Shown piece by piece: positions 17,844 to 26,921 of a DNA stretch of 64,000 nucleotides. Below the pieces are notes generated by a model, which saw only the letters and a program-made list of their open reading frames with translations, was not told the DNA's origin and ran no database searches. The stretch covers positions 21,533 through 85,532 of the forward strand of contig CALVWQ010000005.1 of assembly GCA_944367535.1 (NCBI GenBank). Reading direction: 5' to 3'. The DNA comes from an uncultured Clostridia bacterium (GTDB lineage Bacteria; Bacillota; Clostridia; Christensenellales; Borkfalkiaceae). Position numbers and translations under genes: made by a program. How positions within the stretch are numbered: position 1 is the stretch's first letter; the number at the start of each line of letters is the position of its first letter.

Positions 17844-19403
17844 TTATTTTTCGGCGAGGAATTCGTCGAATTTCGCCTGTTTTTCCGCAAGTATTTTGTC
17901 AAGACCGTTGGTTTTTAATTTTTCGTTAAGACCGTTGACAAACTCTTCTGCGGTAATTCCGCTGCGGAACGTACCGTTCAGAAGTTGTTTTATTGCAATA
18001 TCTATTTCTCTGCCGCAATCGGACTGATATTTCGCAACCGATTTGCTCGGAACGAACGCAAAGCCGTTACCGACGGATACGAACGCCTCTCTGTTGATTT
18101 TTCTTATCTGTTCCGCCATATCCGCCGGCTGATAAATTTTTCTGTAAGCGTTGAACATCGTGGGAAAAGCCCAGTCCGAATAAATACTGTAACCGTTTCC
18201 GGGAATGTACTCTATATAATCGTACTCTTCCATAACGCCTTCTGCGTTTTCCATTTCGCCCTTCGTCCAGTTGTATTCCGCCCTTTCTTCGCCCATCGCA
18301 AGAAGGTTGTAAAGAGTTTTATCCGTATACAAAAGGTTTAAAAGTTTAAGGCATTTATCCGTGTTTTTACTGTTTACGCTTATCGCCGTAACCGAAGAGG
18401 TAACGTTGTTTGTAGTAAGCATAGGCGTCCCGAAACGGAACAACTCGAACTCTCTGCCTACCTGCGTATATAAATCCGATTCGCACCCCGGCTGATACGT
18501 TCCCGTAAGCCTTACGCGCTGATTTTCGGTTATATCCACCGTTTTTCCGTCCGGAATATATCCTTTTTCGTGCATGGACATGCAGAACGTCACAAACTCT
18601 TTGAACTCTTCCGTTTCGTACTGATTTATAACCGCAGAAACATTTTCTTTCGCGCGGGCGCGAATAACGCCGGGGTATGCGGAAGACGTGCCGAGACTGT
18701 CGAAAGAATAGTTCTGCATAAAGATATCGTCGTAAGCGTTTCCGAGAATAAGCGTGCTTTGCGGAACTTTGCCGTTCGGCGAAATTTCGGGGTTGCCCTT
18801 TATATATTCCATCGCTTTATTGATGACCTCTATATAAGTAACGCCGTTTTCGTCTATGTTTTTCTGCGAAAGGTCGTATCCGCCGTCACGCAGAGCCTTT
18901 ACCACCTCTTTGTCTATCGCAACGCCCGTACTCCGCGCAAAAATCTGTTCGTTTACCACGCCGTAAATTTTGCCGTTTACCTTTGCTGCCTGCCACACGT
19001 CCGCCGAAAGCGAATTGTAAATATCGGGTGCGTATTTCGGCAGATCGTCCGTTATATCCTTAAAATACCCCTCACTCGCGCGGAGAGAATACGGATTGCC
19101 GGTTAACAGCGAACCGATATAACACATATCGAAATACTCGTTGGTATTAAGCATTAATCCGAGTTTTGTAGAATATTCGGTATACGGAAGATAGTTAAGC
19201 TCCACGTGAAAACCGAGTTTTTCGTAAACGTACTCGTCAACTTTGTTTTTTATGCGAACCGCCCCGTCAAGGCTGCCGCCGCCCGTATATACTATATACC
19301 GCACGGTATCGGAAGAACCGCTCCCGCCGGAACAAGCCGCCATTCCGAGCACCCCGCTCGCCGCAATAAGTCCGGCGATAATCACCGCAGCTAATCTTTT
19401 CAT
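17844..19403 (-). CDS. Extracellular sugar-binding lipoprotein of an ABC importer
   Basis: This 519-residue protein starts with a lipoprotein signal peptide; the lipobox GMAAC puts the lipidated Cys at position 24. The body resembles the LplA/family-1 extracellular solute-binding proteins that feed CUT1-type permeases: YLPYTEYSTKLGLMLNTNEYFD near the front and a TDKTLYNLLAMGEE segment later. Length matches LplA-like oligosaccharide binders. It is 59 bp downstream of two permease genes, completing an importer apart from the ATPase. Start ATG 19403 follows AGGAGG. Substrate is inferred from neighbours to be a pectin- or galactan-derived oligosaccharide. Confidence 0.88.
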   Translation of the reverse strand: MKRLAAVIIAGLIAASGVLGMAACSGGSGSSDTVRYIVYTGGGSLDGAVRIKNKVDEYVYEKLGFHVELNYLPYTEYSTKLGLMLNTNEYFDMCYIGSLLTGNPYSLRASEGYFKDITDDLPKYAPDIYNSLSADVWQAAKVNGKIYGVVNEQIFARSTGVAIDKEVVKALRDGGYDLSQKNIDENGVTYIEVINKAMEYIKGNPEISPNGKVPQSTLILGNAYDDIFMQNYSFDSLGTSSAYPGVIRARAKENVSAVINQYETEEFKEFVTFCMSMHEKGYIPDGKTVDITENQRVRLTGTYQPGCESDLYTQVGREFELFRFGTPMLTTNNVTSSVTAISVNSKNTDKCLKLLNLLYTDKTLYNLLAMGEERAEYNWTKGEMENAEGVMEEYDYIEYIPGNGYSIYSDWAFPTMFNAYRKIYQPADMAEQIRKINREAFVSVGNGFAFVPSKSVAKYQSDCGREIDIAIKQLLNGTFRSGITAEEFVNGLNEKLKTNGLDKILAEKQAKFDEFLAEK

Positions 19404-19462
19404 TGTAGTATCCTCCTGAAATGTGTTTGTATCGGGAATTTTTCCCGTAATTTTTTGTTGTA

Positions 19463-20344
19463 TCAGCCCTTAACCGCCCCGACGGTCATTCCTTTTACGA
19501 TATACTTCTGAAGAGCCATAAACACGCCCATTATGGGGAGTGTTCCGAGTATACATGTCGCCATAACTATAGAATCGGAACTTTGATTTCCCGCAAGCTG
19601 ACCAAGGTTTTTCTTCCATTCCTGCGCCTGCTGAACGAGGTTTATCATAAGCATCTGTACGTTCCACATACGATTGTCGTCTACGTAAAGATACGCCGTC
19701 CCCCAATCATTCCAGTAAGACAAAGCAACGAGAATAGAACAGGTTGCGAGCGCGGGAAGAGAAAGCGGCACGGTAATCGTTAAAAATTCGCGAAACGCGG
19801 AACAGCCGTCCATCTTTGCGCTTTCGCCTATTTCTTTGGGGATATCGGAAAAAAACGTGCGTAAAAGGATAATATAAAAAGTCATTCCGATTTGCGGAAT
19901 TATCATAACCGCAAAGGTGTTCTTCCATTTAAGGTACTGCGTTATAAGGATATAGGTCGGCACCATTCCCGGCGAAAAAAGCATGGTTATCAAAAGCATT
20001 ATCGTCACCGCGTTTTTAAACTTAAAATGCGGTTTTGATAAGGGATACGCAATCAACGCCGTTAAAAACACGTTAATAAGAGTTCCTCCGCCCGTCACCA
20101 CGATACTTACCCCGTAAGCGCGTAACAGCGGATTTACGTTGGCAAACACCACTTTATACGCGTTAATGCTCCAGTCTTTTACGAACAGAGTATAACCGTA
20201 ATTTTGCAAGGCTTCGTCCGAAGAAAAAGACGCCGAAATCATTATCACGAGAGGAACAAGACAAAACAGCGCGAAAAGAACCATCCATAAAACATTGAAA
20301 AAATCGAAGGCAAAAGACGCGCCTATTTTATTTTTGCTTTTCAT
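19463..20344 (-). CDS. Carbohydrate ABC transporter permease (LplC/YtcP type)
   Basis: This 293-residue protein has six predicted membrane helices. The EAA-type cytoplasmic loop (GESAKMDGCSAFREFLTITVPLSLPALAT) contacts the ATPase, and the C-terminus KYIVKGMTVGAVKG is characteristic of this permease subfamily. It pairs with the permease gene 14 bp upstream. No ATP-binding subunit is encoded nearby, consistent with systems that share one MsmX/UgpC-like ATPase. Minus-strand ATG at 20344. Confidence 0.92.
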   Translation of the reverse strand: MKSKNKIGASFAFDFFNVLWMVLFALFCLVPLVIMISASFSSDEALQNYGYTLFVKDWSINAYKVVFANVNPLLRAYGVSIVVTGGGTLINVFLTALIAYPLSKPHFKFKNAVTIMLLITMLFSPGMVPTYILITQYLKWKNTFAVMIIPQIGMTFYIILLRTFFSDIPKEIGESAKMDGCSAFREFLTITVPLSLPALATCSILVALSYWNDWGTAYLYVDDNRMWNVQMLMINLVQQAQEWKKNLGQLAGNQSSDSIVMATCILGTLPIMGVFMALQKYIVKGMTVGAVKG

Positions 20345-20358
20345 TCTCTTTCGCCCCC

Positions 20359-21309
20359 TTAAATAAACGCCGAATCTTTGTCTATTTTTTTGACTATTTT
20401 GTTAGACAGCAGCAACACCACCATACCCACGACTGACTGAACCAAACCTATCGCAGTACCCGCGCTGTAATCCGTTTCCCTTATTGAAAGTTGATAAATA
20501 TAGGTATCAAGCACTTCTGTAGTTTCCAAAAGCGCACGATCCGAATCGTTTTTAGGGATAAACCAGAACAAGCCGAAGTCCGAACGGAATATTCCGCCGA
20601 GCGACATAATAAGAAGTATTGCGATGATTTTTCTTAAATGCGGCAAAGATATATACCACATTCTCTGTCCTCTGTTCGCGCCGTCGAGTTCCGCCGCCTC
20701 GAAAAGTTCGGTGTCCATTCCGCTCAAACTCGCGTAGTCCATAATAAGCGCGTAGCCCTGGCCTTTCCAAATATTGCAGATAAGCAAAATCCACGGCCAT
20801 GCGTGCGCGTTGGAAGCGTCGTAAAACTTTATCGTTTCGAGATTCAGGCTCGAAAGCACGGAGTTTATCAATCCGTTAGAACCGAGTATCCCCTCCACGC
20901 AATACTGCGCCACCGTCCACGAAATAAGGTAAGGTATAAAGTATATCGTCTGAAAAAACTTGGTCGCAAACCTGTTTTTCATTTCGAACATAAGCATTGC
21001 CATGAGCGCGGTGGTCGGCGTTCCCACGATAATGAACAAAAAGTTGAGCGCAATCGTGTTGCGAATAACGTGCCAGATTATTTCCGTTCTGAAAAAATAT
21101 TCAAAATTCTTAAACCATACCCATTCGCTGCCGAATATGCCCTGAAAACCTTTATAGTTTTCAAACGCCATAACGATCCATAAGAGGGGCAGTATTGAAA
21201 ATATAAGAGTTTTTATTACGACGGGCAAACACATAAGAACGTAGGAAACGTTTTCTTTTGCGTAAAGATCCCTCGTCTTTTTCTCTTTCGGCGCTGTTTT
21301 TTTCGTCAT
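20359..21309 (-). CDS. Carbohydrate ABC transporter permease (LplB/YteP type)
   Basis: This 316-residue integral membrane protein has about six helices. It shows the LplB-type start (SYVLMCLPVVIKTLIFSILPLLWIVMAFENYK) and the cytoplasmic coupling loop FEAAELDGANRGQRMWYISLPHLRKI. It is the first permease of the importer, 27 bp downstream of the beta-helix gene and 14 bp before the second permease, so the three are almost certainly cotranscribed. AAGGAGACAAA precedes the ATG at 21309. Confidence 0.92.
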   Translation of the reverse strand: MTKKTAPKEKKTRDLYAKENVSYVLMCLPVVIKTLIFSILPLLWIVMAFENYKGFQGIFGSEWVWFKNFEYFFRTEIIWHVIRNTIALNFLFIIVGTPTTALMAMLMFEMKNRFATKFFQTIYFIPYLISWTVAQYCVEGILGSNGLINSVLSSLNLETIKFYDASNAHAWPWILLICNIWKGQGYALIMDYASLSGMDTELFEAAELDGANRGQRMWYISLPHLRKIIAILLIMSLGGIFRSDFGLFWFIPKNDSDRALLETTEVLDTYIYQLSIRETDYSAGTAIGLVQSVVGMVVLLLSNKIVKKIDKDSAFI

Positions 21310-21336
21310 TTTGTCTCCTTAAACCGTCTCAATCTT

Positions 21337-24195
21337 TTACGCTTTCGGCGGAACGAGCATAACGTCCGCTATGCAAAGGAAGTGGTCCGCAGGGGTAGAT
21401 TCCGTCTTTTTCACCTTTACGGAATATATAAACCGTCCTTCTGCTTCCGTCCCCGCAAGGTCTATAACGAATATTCCGTTCGCGGAATAGTTATCTTCTT
21501 CGGTAACGTTTTTAACGACTATTTCTTCAAATTCCGTCGCGGACTTTTTAACCGTTACGATTACGGTAAGATTTTTTCTGCTCTCCGCGTCGCCGCCGCC
21601 GTCGTTACGCGCGCCGAGTATTATTTTTTCTATTTTTTTGCCTTCGACCGTTATTTCCACCCATGGATCGGAATCGTTCACCGCGTCGCTCGCCCAGATA
21701 GATGCGGTGTTACCGTCGAGTACGTTGGAAGCGGAAAACGCACCGAGAGTACTGCTCGCTTTAACCTTACTCTTATGTACGGCGATTCTTTGCGTCTGCA
21801 AGTCCCTGACTATTCCGGAAAGCCCGCCCCATTTTTCAAACTGCCCGCTCATACAGAATTTTCTGTCTACGTTAAGCGTCGCTACGACTGCGTTTGAAAC
21901 GTTCCCTTCCGCGTCCGTTACGAAAACTTCTCCCGAACGATAATCGGAGGTTCTGAATCTTATGCAGGTATCCGTCCATTCGATAATGTCTTTCGCCGCG
22001 AGTTGAACTTTTTTACCGTTTTTATCGGTGAGTATAAGCGCTGCTGTTTTTTTGGTTTTCAATCCGTTGCCGTATACTGCGGAAACCGTTGCGCTTTCCG
22101 TGTGCGCTCCCCATAGCAAGAACCCTTCGGGAATAAGCGTAAACCCTTCCTCTTTAACGCCGGAAGCCTCGTATACCTCTTGCTTTTTATTTTCGGGCGC
22201 GTCGTTTATAACGTAATAAAAAAGGTCTTTGCCGTTTTCGTCTTTCAAAGGTTTCTTTCTTGCGTTCACCGTCTGATACGCCTGATCGAGAGTGTCTTTT
22301 GCAACGTAGTTGTTTTCCACAACGAAGCCCGTGCCGTCGCCGACCGCGCCGCCGCTCGTATTATCAAGGTAAATTCCACAACAAGCATAGTATTTACCGG
22401 AAGAATCTCCCACGTCGTCGGGATAGGTATATACCGAACTGTAATTTTCGCCGATGTAGTTGTCGTGTATGCGCGCGCCTTGCTGAACGCCGACGGTATA
22501 TATCGCGCCGCCGTCCGCAAGAAGATTCATCACGCCCGTTATTCTGTTATGTCCTATCTCGATCCCCTTACAAAAATCGTAAGCGGTGGCGGTGGTATCC
22601 CAGCCCCAACCGGAACTTATCGCTGTATAACGAACGTTGTTTATCGTATTGTAATTTATTTTACTGTTCACGGAATAGGTGTATATAACCGCGCACGAGC
22701 CGTATTCCTGCCAGCCTATATCGGTCATATAATTGTTTTCCGTATATACGTTTACATTAAATTCTCTTTCGTCGTCGTGCGGGACCACCCACGTTTTGTT
22801 ACCGTTTTCGTCCTCGCTGTACATTCCCGTAACGGTAGGTCCTACCAACACGCCGTTACCGCCAACTCCGCGGAAAAGATTTTTTTCTATTATTATATCC
22901 TTAACGCCCGAAACGCAGTCTATCGCGCCGCCGCCGAGACAATAGAAGATATTACCCGAAAAGCGCACGTTTTTCGCGTCGGATACCGCAATCGCGGCAA
23001 TAGGTCTCGCATCGTTCGGACCGCCCGAAAAACGTTGAATAAAGGGATTGTCGTTTCTGTTCCCCTGCCCACCGATTTTGCCGTCTACGTAAGTATTCGC
23101 GGTGTACGCAAAGTTTACGCCTTCAAAAATAACGTTCTCTATTTTCTCCTCTTTTTCCCCGCTTGCGGTAACAAGCACTTCCGAATACGGTATTCTTATT
23201 ATCGAATTTTCAAGCGTTTCGAGTACCCGCGGGAGATAATAAACGGTCTTTTCGCCTTCGTCGTAGTACCATTCGCCTTCCGTACTTAAAAACGCCTTTG
23301 AGTTTTCAAAGTGGAACGCGCAACGCGAGGTTTCGTTTATTCTTAATCCCTCTCTTGCAAAAACGCGCGAGTCTTCGCCCTTTATGCGTACTCTGCCGAG
23401 CGTTCTTTCCGCACCGCCTGCCGATAACTCGAGTCTGACCTTTTCCGTTCGGAGCGATTCTACGCGCAAATACGACTCCGCCCACATAACGTTAACCGTC
23501 ATAATCGCGTCCTTAAAATCGTTTTCGGTAAACTGCGCTATCGCGTCGCCGTCGATAAGAATATCCTTATACACCTGATCGGTGGTCATTGCGCGAAATT
23601 CTTCTCCCGCGTCCGGAAAGCGCGCGCGTACAGCGTAATTTTCACCAACGTATAATTGATTGATCTTTTTGTCACAAGGAATTTTCCATACCCTGCCGAG
23701 TTTTGCGTCGTTCATTTCGGTAATCGTTGCGGGATCCACGCGTTTAGCTCCGCTTATCGTAGCCCCGTTAGGAGTTTCCGAGCGGATATAAAGTTTTCCG
23801 CCCGCCGTATCCTCTGCGGTAAGCTCCATCGGCTTATCGAAATAATATTCACCGTCTGCAAGAATTATCGCCGCGTCTCCCGAACCGCCGTTACCGAAGA
23901 AATTTCTTACTAATATCTGCGCCCTTTTTAAGGTACGCACCGCATTTCCCTTGCTTTCGCCGCCGTTTGAATCGTCCCCGTCCGGCGATACGAATACGCC
24001 GAATTTTACCTCCGCATCGGAGTACGGCACGTTTATGCGAGAAGAAAAAACCGCCGCACTGCTTGCGGAAGCAGCTATCAAAGACTCGTCTAATTTCAAA
24101 GTTTTGTCGTTTAACGCCAAAACGCTCGTCACGGCGGTCGCCGCAAGAGCGGTAAGCGTGAGTATCGCCGTGAAAGGCTTCCAGAATTTCTTCAT
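21337..24195 (-). CDS. Secreted right-handed beta-helix protein with C-terminal F5/8-type domain
   Basis: With the start at ATG 24195 (GGAG eight bases upstream; a GTG at 24204 is less likely) the protein has 952 residues. A signal peptide (ILTLTALAATAVTSVLA) is followed by FVSPDGDDSNGG, TLKRAQILVR and DGEYYFDKPMELTAED, the usual entry of GH120/GH141-like and related beta-helix carbohydrate enzymes. The helix runs through repeated turns such as GGGAIDC, IIIEKNLFRGVGGNGV and ADGGAIYTVG. The last 150 residues look like a discoidin/CBM32-like sandwich (ASNVLDGNTASIWASD). It is likely an extracellular glycosidase or lyase opening the polymer for import. It is first in the importer operon, with its own promoter. 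Confidence 0.8.
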   Translation of the reverse strand: MKKFWKPFTAILTLTALAATAVTSVLALNDKTLKLDESLIAASASSAAVFSSRINVPYSDAEVKFGVFVSPDGDDSNGGESKGNAVRTLKRAQILVRNFFGNGGSGDAAIILADGEYYFDKPMELTAEDTAGGKLYIRSETPNGATISGAKRVDPATITEMNDAKLGRVWKIPCDKKINQLYVGENYAVRARFPDAGEEFRAMTTDQVYKDILIDGDAIAQFTENDFKDAIMTVNVMWAESYLRVESLRTEKVRLELSAGGAERTLGRVRIKGEDSRVFAREGLRINETSRCAFHFENSKAFLSTEGEWYYDEGEKTVYYLPRVLETLENSIIRIPYSEVLVTASGEKEEKIENVIFEGVNFAYTANTYVDGKIGGQGNRNDNPFIQRFSGGPNDARPIAAIAVSDAKNVRFSGNIFYCLGGGAIDCVSGVKDIIIEKNLFRGVGGNGVLVGPTVTGMYSEDENGNKTWVVPHDDEREFNVNVYTENNYMTDIGWQEYGSCAVIYTYSVNSKINYNTINNVRYTAISSGWGWDTTATAYDFCKGIEIGHNRITGVMNLLADGGAIYTVGVQQGARIHDNYIGENYSSVYTYPDDVGDSSGKYYACCGIYLDNTSGGAVGDGTGFVVENNYVAKDTLDQAYQTVNARKKPLKDENGKDLFYYVINDAPENKKQEVYEASGVKEEGFTLIPEGFLLWGAHTESATVSAVYGNGLKTKKTAALILTDKNGKKVQLAAKDIIEWTDTCIRFRTSDYRSGEVFVTDAEGNVSNAVVATLNVDRKFCMSGQFEKWGGLSGIVRDLQTQRIAVHKSKVKASSTLGAFSASNVLDGNTASIWASDAVNDSDPWVEITVEGKKIEKIILGARNDGGGDAESRKNLTVIVTVKKSATEFEEIVVKNVTEEDNYSANGIFVIDLAGTEAEGRFIYSVKVKKTESTPADHFLCIADVMLVPPKA

Positions 24196-24227
24196 CAATC
24201 CCACTCCGAGTTTTTATTTTCGTATAA

Positions 24228-24256
24228 ATTTTAACACCGAAAAATGTGTATGGCAA
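24228..24256 (-). promoter_or_regulatory. Promoter of the polysaccharide-utilisation operon
   Basis: On the minus strand TTGCCA (24256-24251) and TAAAAT (24233-24228) are separated by 17 bp. The predicted start is about 27 bases before the ATG at 24195, leaving room for the ribosome site. Confidence 0.6.
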
Positions 24257-24633
24257 TAGCTAAACATTGCATAAAATTGTTGATTTGTTGCGCAAAACTC
24301 GTACCGCGTTCCCAGAAAAGTAAGATAAACTCTATCGGAACGAATTTTTTTGTAAAAAAATAAAAATCACCCGAAAAATTCTGAAAGTTTTCACTTTTTT
24401 TCAGGGAGATTTAAATAAAACCTATTATATTGCTTTTTTTAATCTTGTTTATCGTTTTTGTCGTGCTTTTTTGCTTATTAGTCGTATTTCGGGGGAAAAA
24501 CCTTGTCTTTATCATACCGATTCGGCAATAACCGACAATGTTTAATCCGATAACCCGCACGAAATCTTCTTAAACATTTTTGCAACGAATACGCAATTTT
24601 TTTCCTGCACAATCGCCGAATCCGGTATAGTTT
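24257..24633. other. AT-rich intergenic stretch without a recognised gene
   Basis: The sequence is rich in T/A tracts. It contains a weak hairpin on the minus strand around 24388-24412 (CTGAAA/TTTCAG) followed by T-rich sequence, a possible terminator for the AraC gene. I see no supported open frame or RNA. Confidence 0.4.
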
Positions 24634-25503
24634 TTATAATGTTTTCGCCTTTTTATCGTAGGACTGCCCGCCCGTAAAGTTTTTTCGGAAATTTTTTGGA
24701 GTTTCCAGAAAAAAAGACTTGAATTGTCTACAAAAGTGCGGATAATCGGGCATGCCCACGCGGTTTGCCACCTCGTATACGGGCAAATCCGTGTTGCACA
24801 AAAGATTCGCCGCCATATCCATTCTGAGATTCTGAACGTACTGCCACACCGAAACGTTCAATTCCTCCTTAAACAACCGAAACAAATTCGAGCGGTGCAT
24901 GTTAACGTATTTCGCCACGTTTTCTACTTCCAGCTCCTCAAAGTAGTGTTCTTTAATATAGTCGATAGCCTTATTAAGCACGGCTTTACGCTCGTTTTCC
25001 TCCGCGTAAACGGCACACCCGCCGTTTTTTATCAGTTCCGCGAACAAAAGGTATAGTTCGCCTATCAGCTGATAATTGCCTCCGCCCGATTTATTCAGTT
25101 CGTCGTCCTTTATTTTTACCATTGAATTCATAATCCTGCGGATTCTCGCGTAATTTTCGGGCGTAACGACGTAGCCGTCCTCCCATGCGACCGAACCGAC
25201 CAGCTCTTCCGCAAGTATACCGTTAAACGCCACGAATTCGTATTCCCAAGGCGTTCTCTCGTCGGCGCGATAGTACGTTTCCTCGTTGGGACGAATAATA
25301 AAACCCTGATTTTTAGATAACTCAAAACTTTTTCCGTCAACGTAGTAAACTCCCTTACCGCTTTTTATAAAATGGAAAAGGTAATATCCGCGCTTTGCCG
25401 GCCCGAACTCTCCGCAAGCATTCACCTGATGCGAACCGTAGTGGCAAACGTATAGCTCGTTATTAACCTTATTTTTGGGAAAAACCAGTTTCGCGTATTT
25501 CAT
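24634..25503 (-). CDS. AraC-family regulator at the head of the polysaccharide locus
   Basis: About 289 residues. The N-terminal half is an AraC_binding cupin (CHYGSHQVNACGEFGPAKRGYYLFHFIKSGKGVYYVDGK; residues 21-60). The C-terminal half has two HTH units: VENVAKYVNMHRSNLFRLFKEELNVS and VANRVGMPDYPHFCRQFKSFFLETPKNFRK. Two ATG codons are adjacent; GGAGG is three bases before the first (25506) and six before the second (25503), so 25503 is preferred. It lies immediately upstream, same strand, of the beta-helix/importer operon and is its most likely sugar-responsive activator. Confidence 0.88.
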   Translation of the reverse strand: MKYAKLVFPKNKVNNELYVCHYGSHQVNACGEFGPAKRGYYLFHFIKSGKGVYYVDGKSFELSKNQGFIIRPNEETYYRADERTPWEYEFVAFNGILAEELVGSVAWEDGYVVTPENYARIRRIMNSMVKIKDDELNKSGGGNYQLIGELYLLFAELIKNGGCAVYAEENERKAVLNKAIDYIKEHYFEELEVENVAKYVNMHRSNLFRLFKEELNVSVWQYVQNLRMDMAANLLCNTDLPVYEVANRVGMPDYPHFCRQFKSFFLETPKNFRKNFTGGQSYDKKAKTL

Positions 25504-25562
25504 CATAGACCTCCGTTATATTTTATGATATCATGTTGTAACGATAAAGTAAAGCGTACCCA

Positions 25563-25866
25563 GGAATTTATTCCGATAACTTGTGGGATTACAATACGTA
25601 TGAGACAAAAGCAATAAAAAAAGATAGCGAAAAGATGCTTTATCCCGGTCAAAGAGTTCAAATCGACGTTAAAATCGTACCTAAATCTTGTATAGTTCCG
25701 AACGCCGACGGATTACAAGAACGTTTCTTTCAATATACGGCTATTGACGAATAGTCAAGATTTCGGTTAATTATGGCTTTTAAGGAACAGTCTACTTATT
25801 CGTCTGTTCAGTTTCTTAACACCCTGATTCAAGCGTTTCCTTTTATAATTCTTCATTCATCACCAC
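25563..25866 (+). pseudogene. IS481/IS3-like transposase remnant with amber codon
   Basis: On the plus strand the frame from about 25578 reads LWDYNTYETKAIKKD, YPGQRVQIDVKIVPKSC, RFFQYTAIDE and then a TAG. It resumes as SRFRLIMAFKEQSTYSSVQFL, the usual continuation (DEYSRFR) of the rve integrase core. So the stop replaces a tyrosine in the catalytic domain. Later sequence drifts into another frame and both ends of the element are missing. It is a decayed insertion-sequence fragment. Confidence 0.75.
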
Positions 25867-25984
25867 CTTTGTTAAGAATAAAAAATTGCCGGAACTTCTC
25901 CCGACAATCGCATACAAAAAGGAAGTCGGACGTTTTATCCGGCTTCCTTTTCATTTTTTATGTAACTGTATATTTTAGCAAATT

Positions 25985-26836
25985 TTAATATTTTTCTCCG
26001 TCGCTGTTCGTTTTCACTTCAAGCGCGGGCTTGTCGTTTGCATTAAGCGGAGAAATTACCGATTGTCCCAACTGACTTTCGATGTCCGTTCTTGCATTTT
26101 CTGCTACTTTTCCGCCGCGTTTCGCAATTGTCTTGCTTTCTGCAAACGTATCGGGCTGTTCCCGTTTCGATATCGCCGTCGTCGTAACCTCCGCAAGCAT
26201 ATTCAGAACGAGTTCGATATTCGTCATATTATCGCGCAGATTTTCTTTTTTCAGCCCTTTGAGTTCTTTATATTCTTTAACGGATAATCCGCTCCACGCC
26301 TTTGTCATTTCGTTCGTTAAAATCGCGTAATCTTTTTCCTGCTCTATTCCGCGTTCTTTCCACTCGTCGGTCAGTTCTTTATGCATTTCTATCGTTTGAA
26401 GCCGTTGATTGATCCACCCCTCCGTATAACCTTTGGCACGGTAAAAATCCGCGCCGCGAAGTATCGCCTTTTCGGGATCGACTATTTCGTCAAGCCGTTC
26501 GCTTCCAACCTGCGCCAGCCACATTTTGAACGGTTCAGCTTTCGGCGACGGAATCGACTGCACAAGCCGCAAAACGCCCTTCGTATCAAGGCAATCGGTT
26601 TCTCGCATTTTACCGTCGGAAGCCTGCATTTTCAATCCGTGACAATTTGTCACGACTTCACTTCCTTCGTTTTTTAAGCGCTGTTTCAGTTTGCGCCAGT
26701 ATGCGCCAGGATCTTTACTTGCCGAATCCGCCAGAACGTTGCATATGTCTACGACGGAAAAATACCATTCTTCTTCGTCTGCGTTCCATAAAGTCCGCAC
26801 CTGCTTATTTTCAAACACTTTAATTTTGTTTTGCAT
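25985..26836 (-). CDS. Bro-N domain protein, DinD/antirepressor-like
   Basis: This 283-residue protein begins with a Bro-N domain (KQVRTLWNADEEEWYFSVVDICNVLADS, residues 11-38) and continues with QSIPSPKAEPFKMWLAQVGSERLDEI, YTEGWINQRLQTIEMHKELTDEWKERG and GLKKENLRDNMTNIELVLNMLAE. This arrangement is common to proteins annotated as DNA-damage-inducible protein D or phage antirepressors. A DNA-binding or regulatory role is likely but unproven. It lies in a mobile/defence-like island with transposase fragments on both sides. AGGAGG precedes the ATG. Confidence 0.82.
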   Translation of the reverse strand: MQNKIKVFENKQVRTLWNADEEEWYFSVVDICNVLADSASKDPGAYWRKLKQRLKNEGSEVVTNCHGLKMQASDGKMRETDCLDTKGVLRLVQSIPSPKAEPFKMWLAQVGSERLDEIVDPEKAILRGADFYRAKGYTEGWINQRLQTIEMHKELTDEWKERGIEQEKDYAILTNEMTKAWSGLSVKEYKELKGLKKENLRDNMTNIELVLNMLAEVTTTAISKREQPDTFAESKTIAKRGGKVAENARTDIESQLGQSVISPLNANDKPALEVKTNSDGEKY

Positions 26837-26921
26837 TTTAATGTTCCTCCTGACTGCAAAAAAGTTTTACACCTATCAAGCGAATAAAACGCCGAAAATA
26901 TTCCGGAATATAAAAAATTTT

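Noticed and set aside
17822-17902. Longer start for the three-module membrane protein
   Set aside because: The extra 27 residues include the ribosome site of the ATG at 17821 and overlap the end of the solute-binding protein gene.
22180-23289. Plus-strand frame of 369 codons
   Set aside because: Antisense shadow of the beta-helix gene; no start signals.
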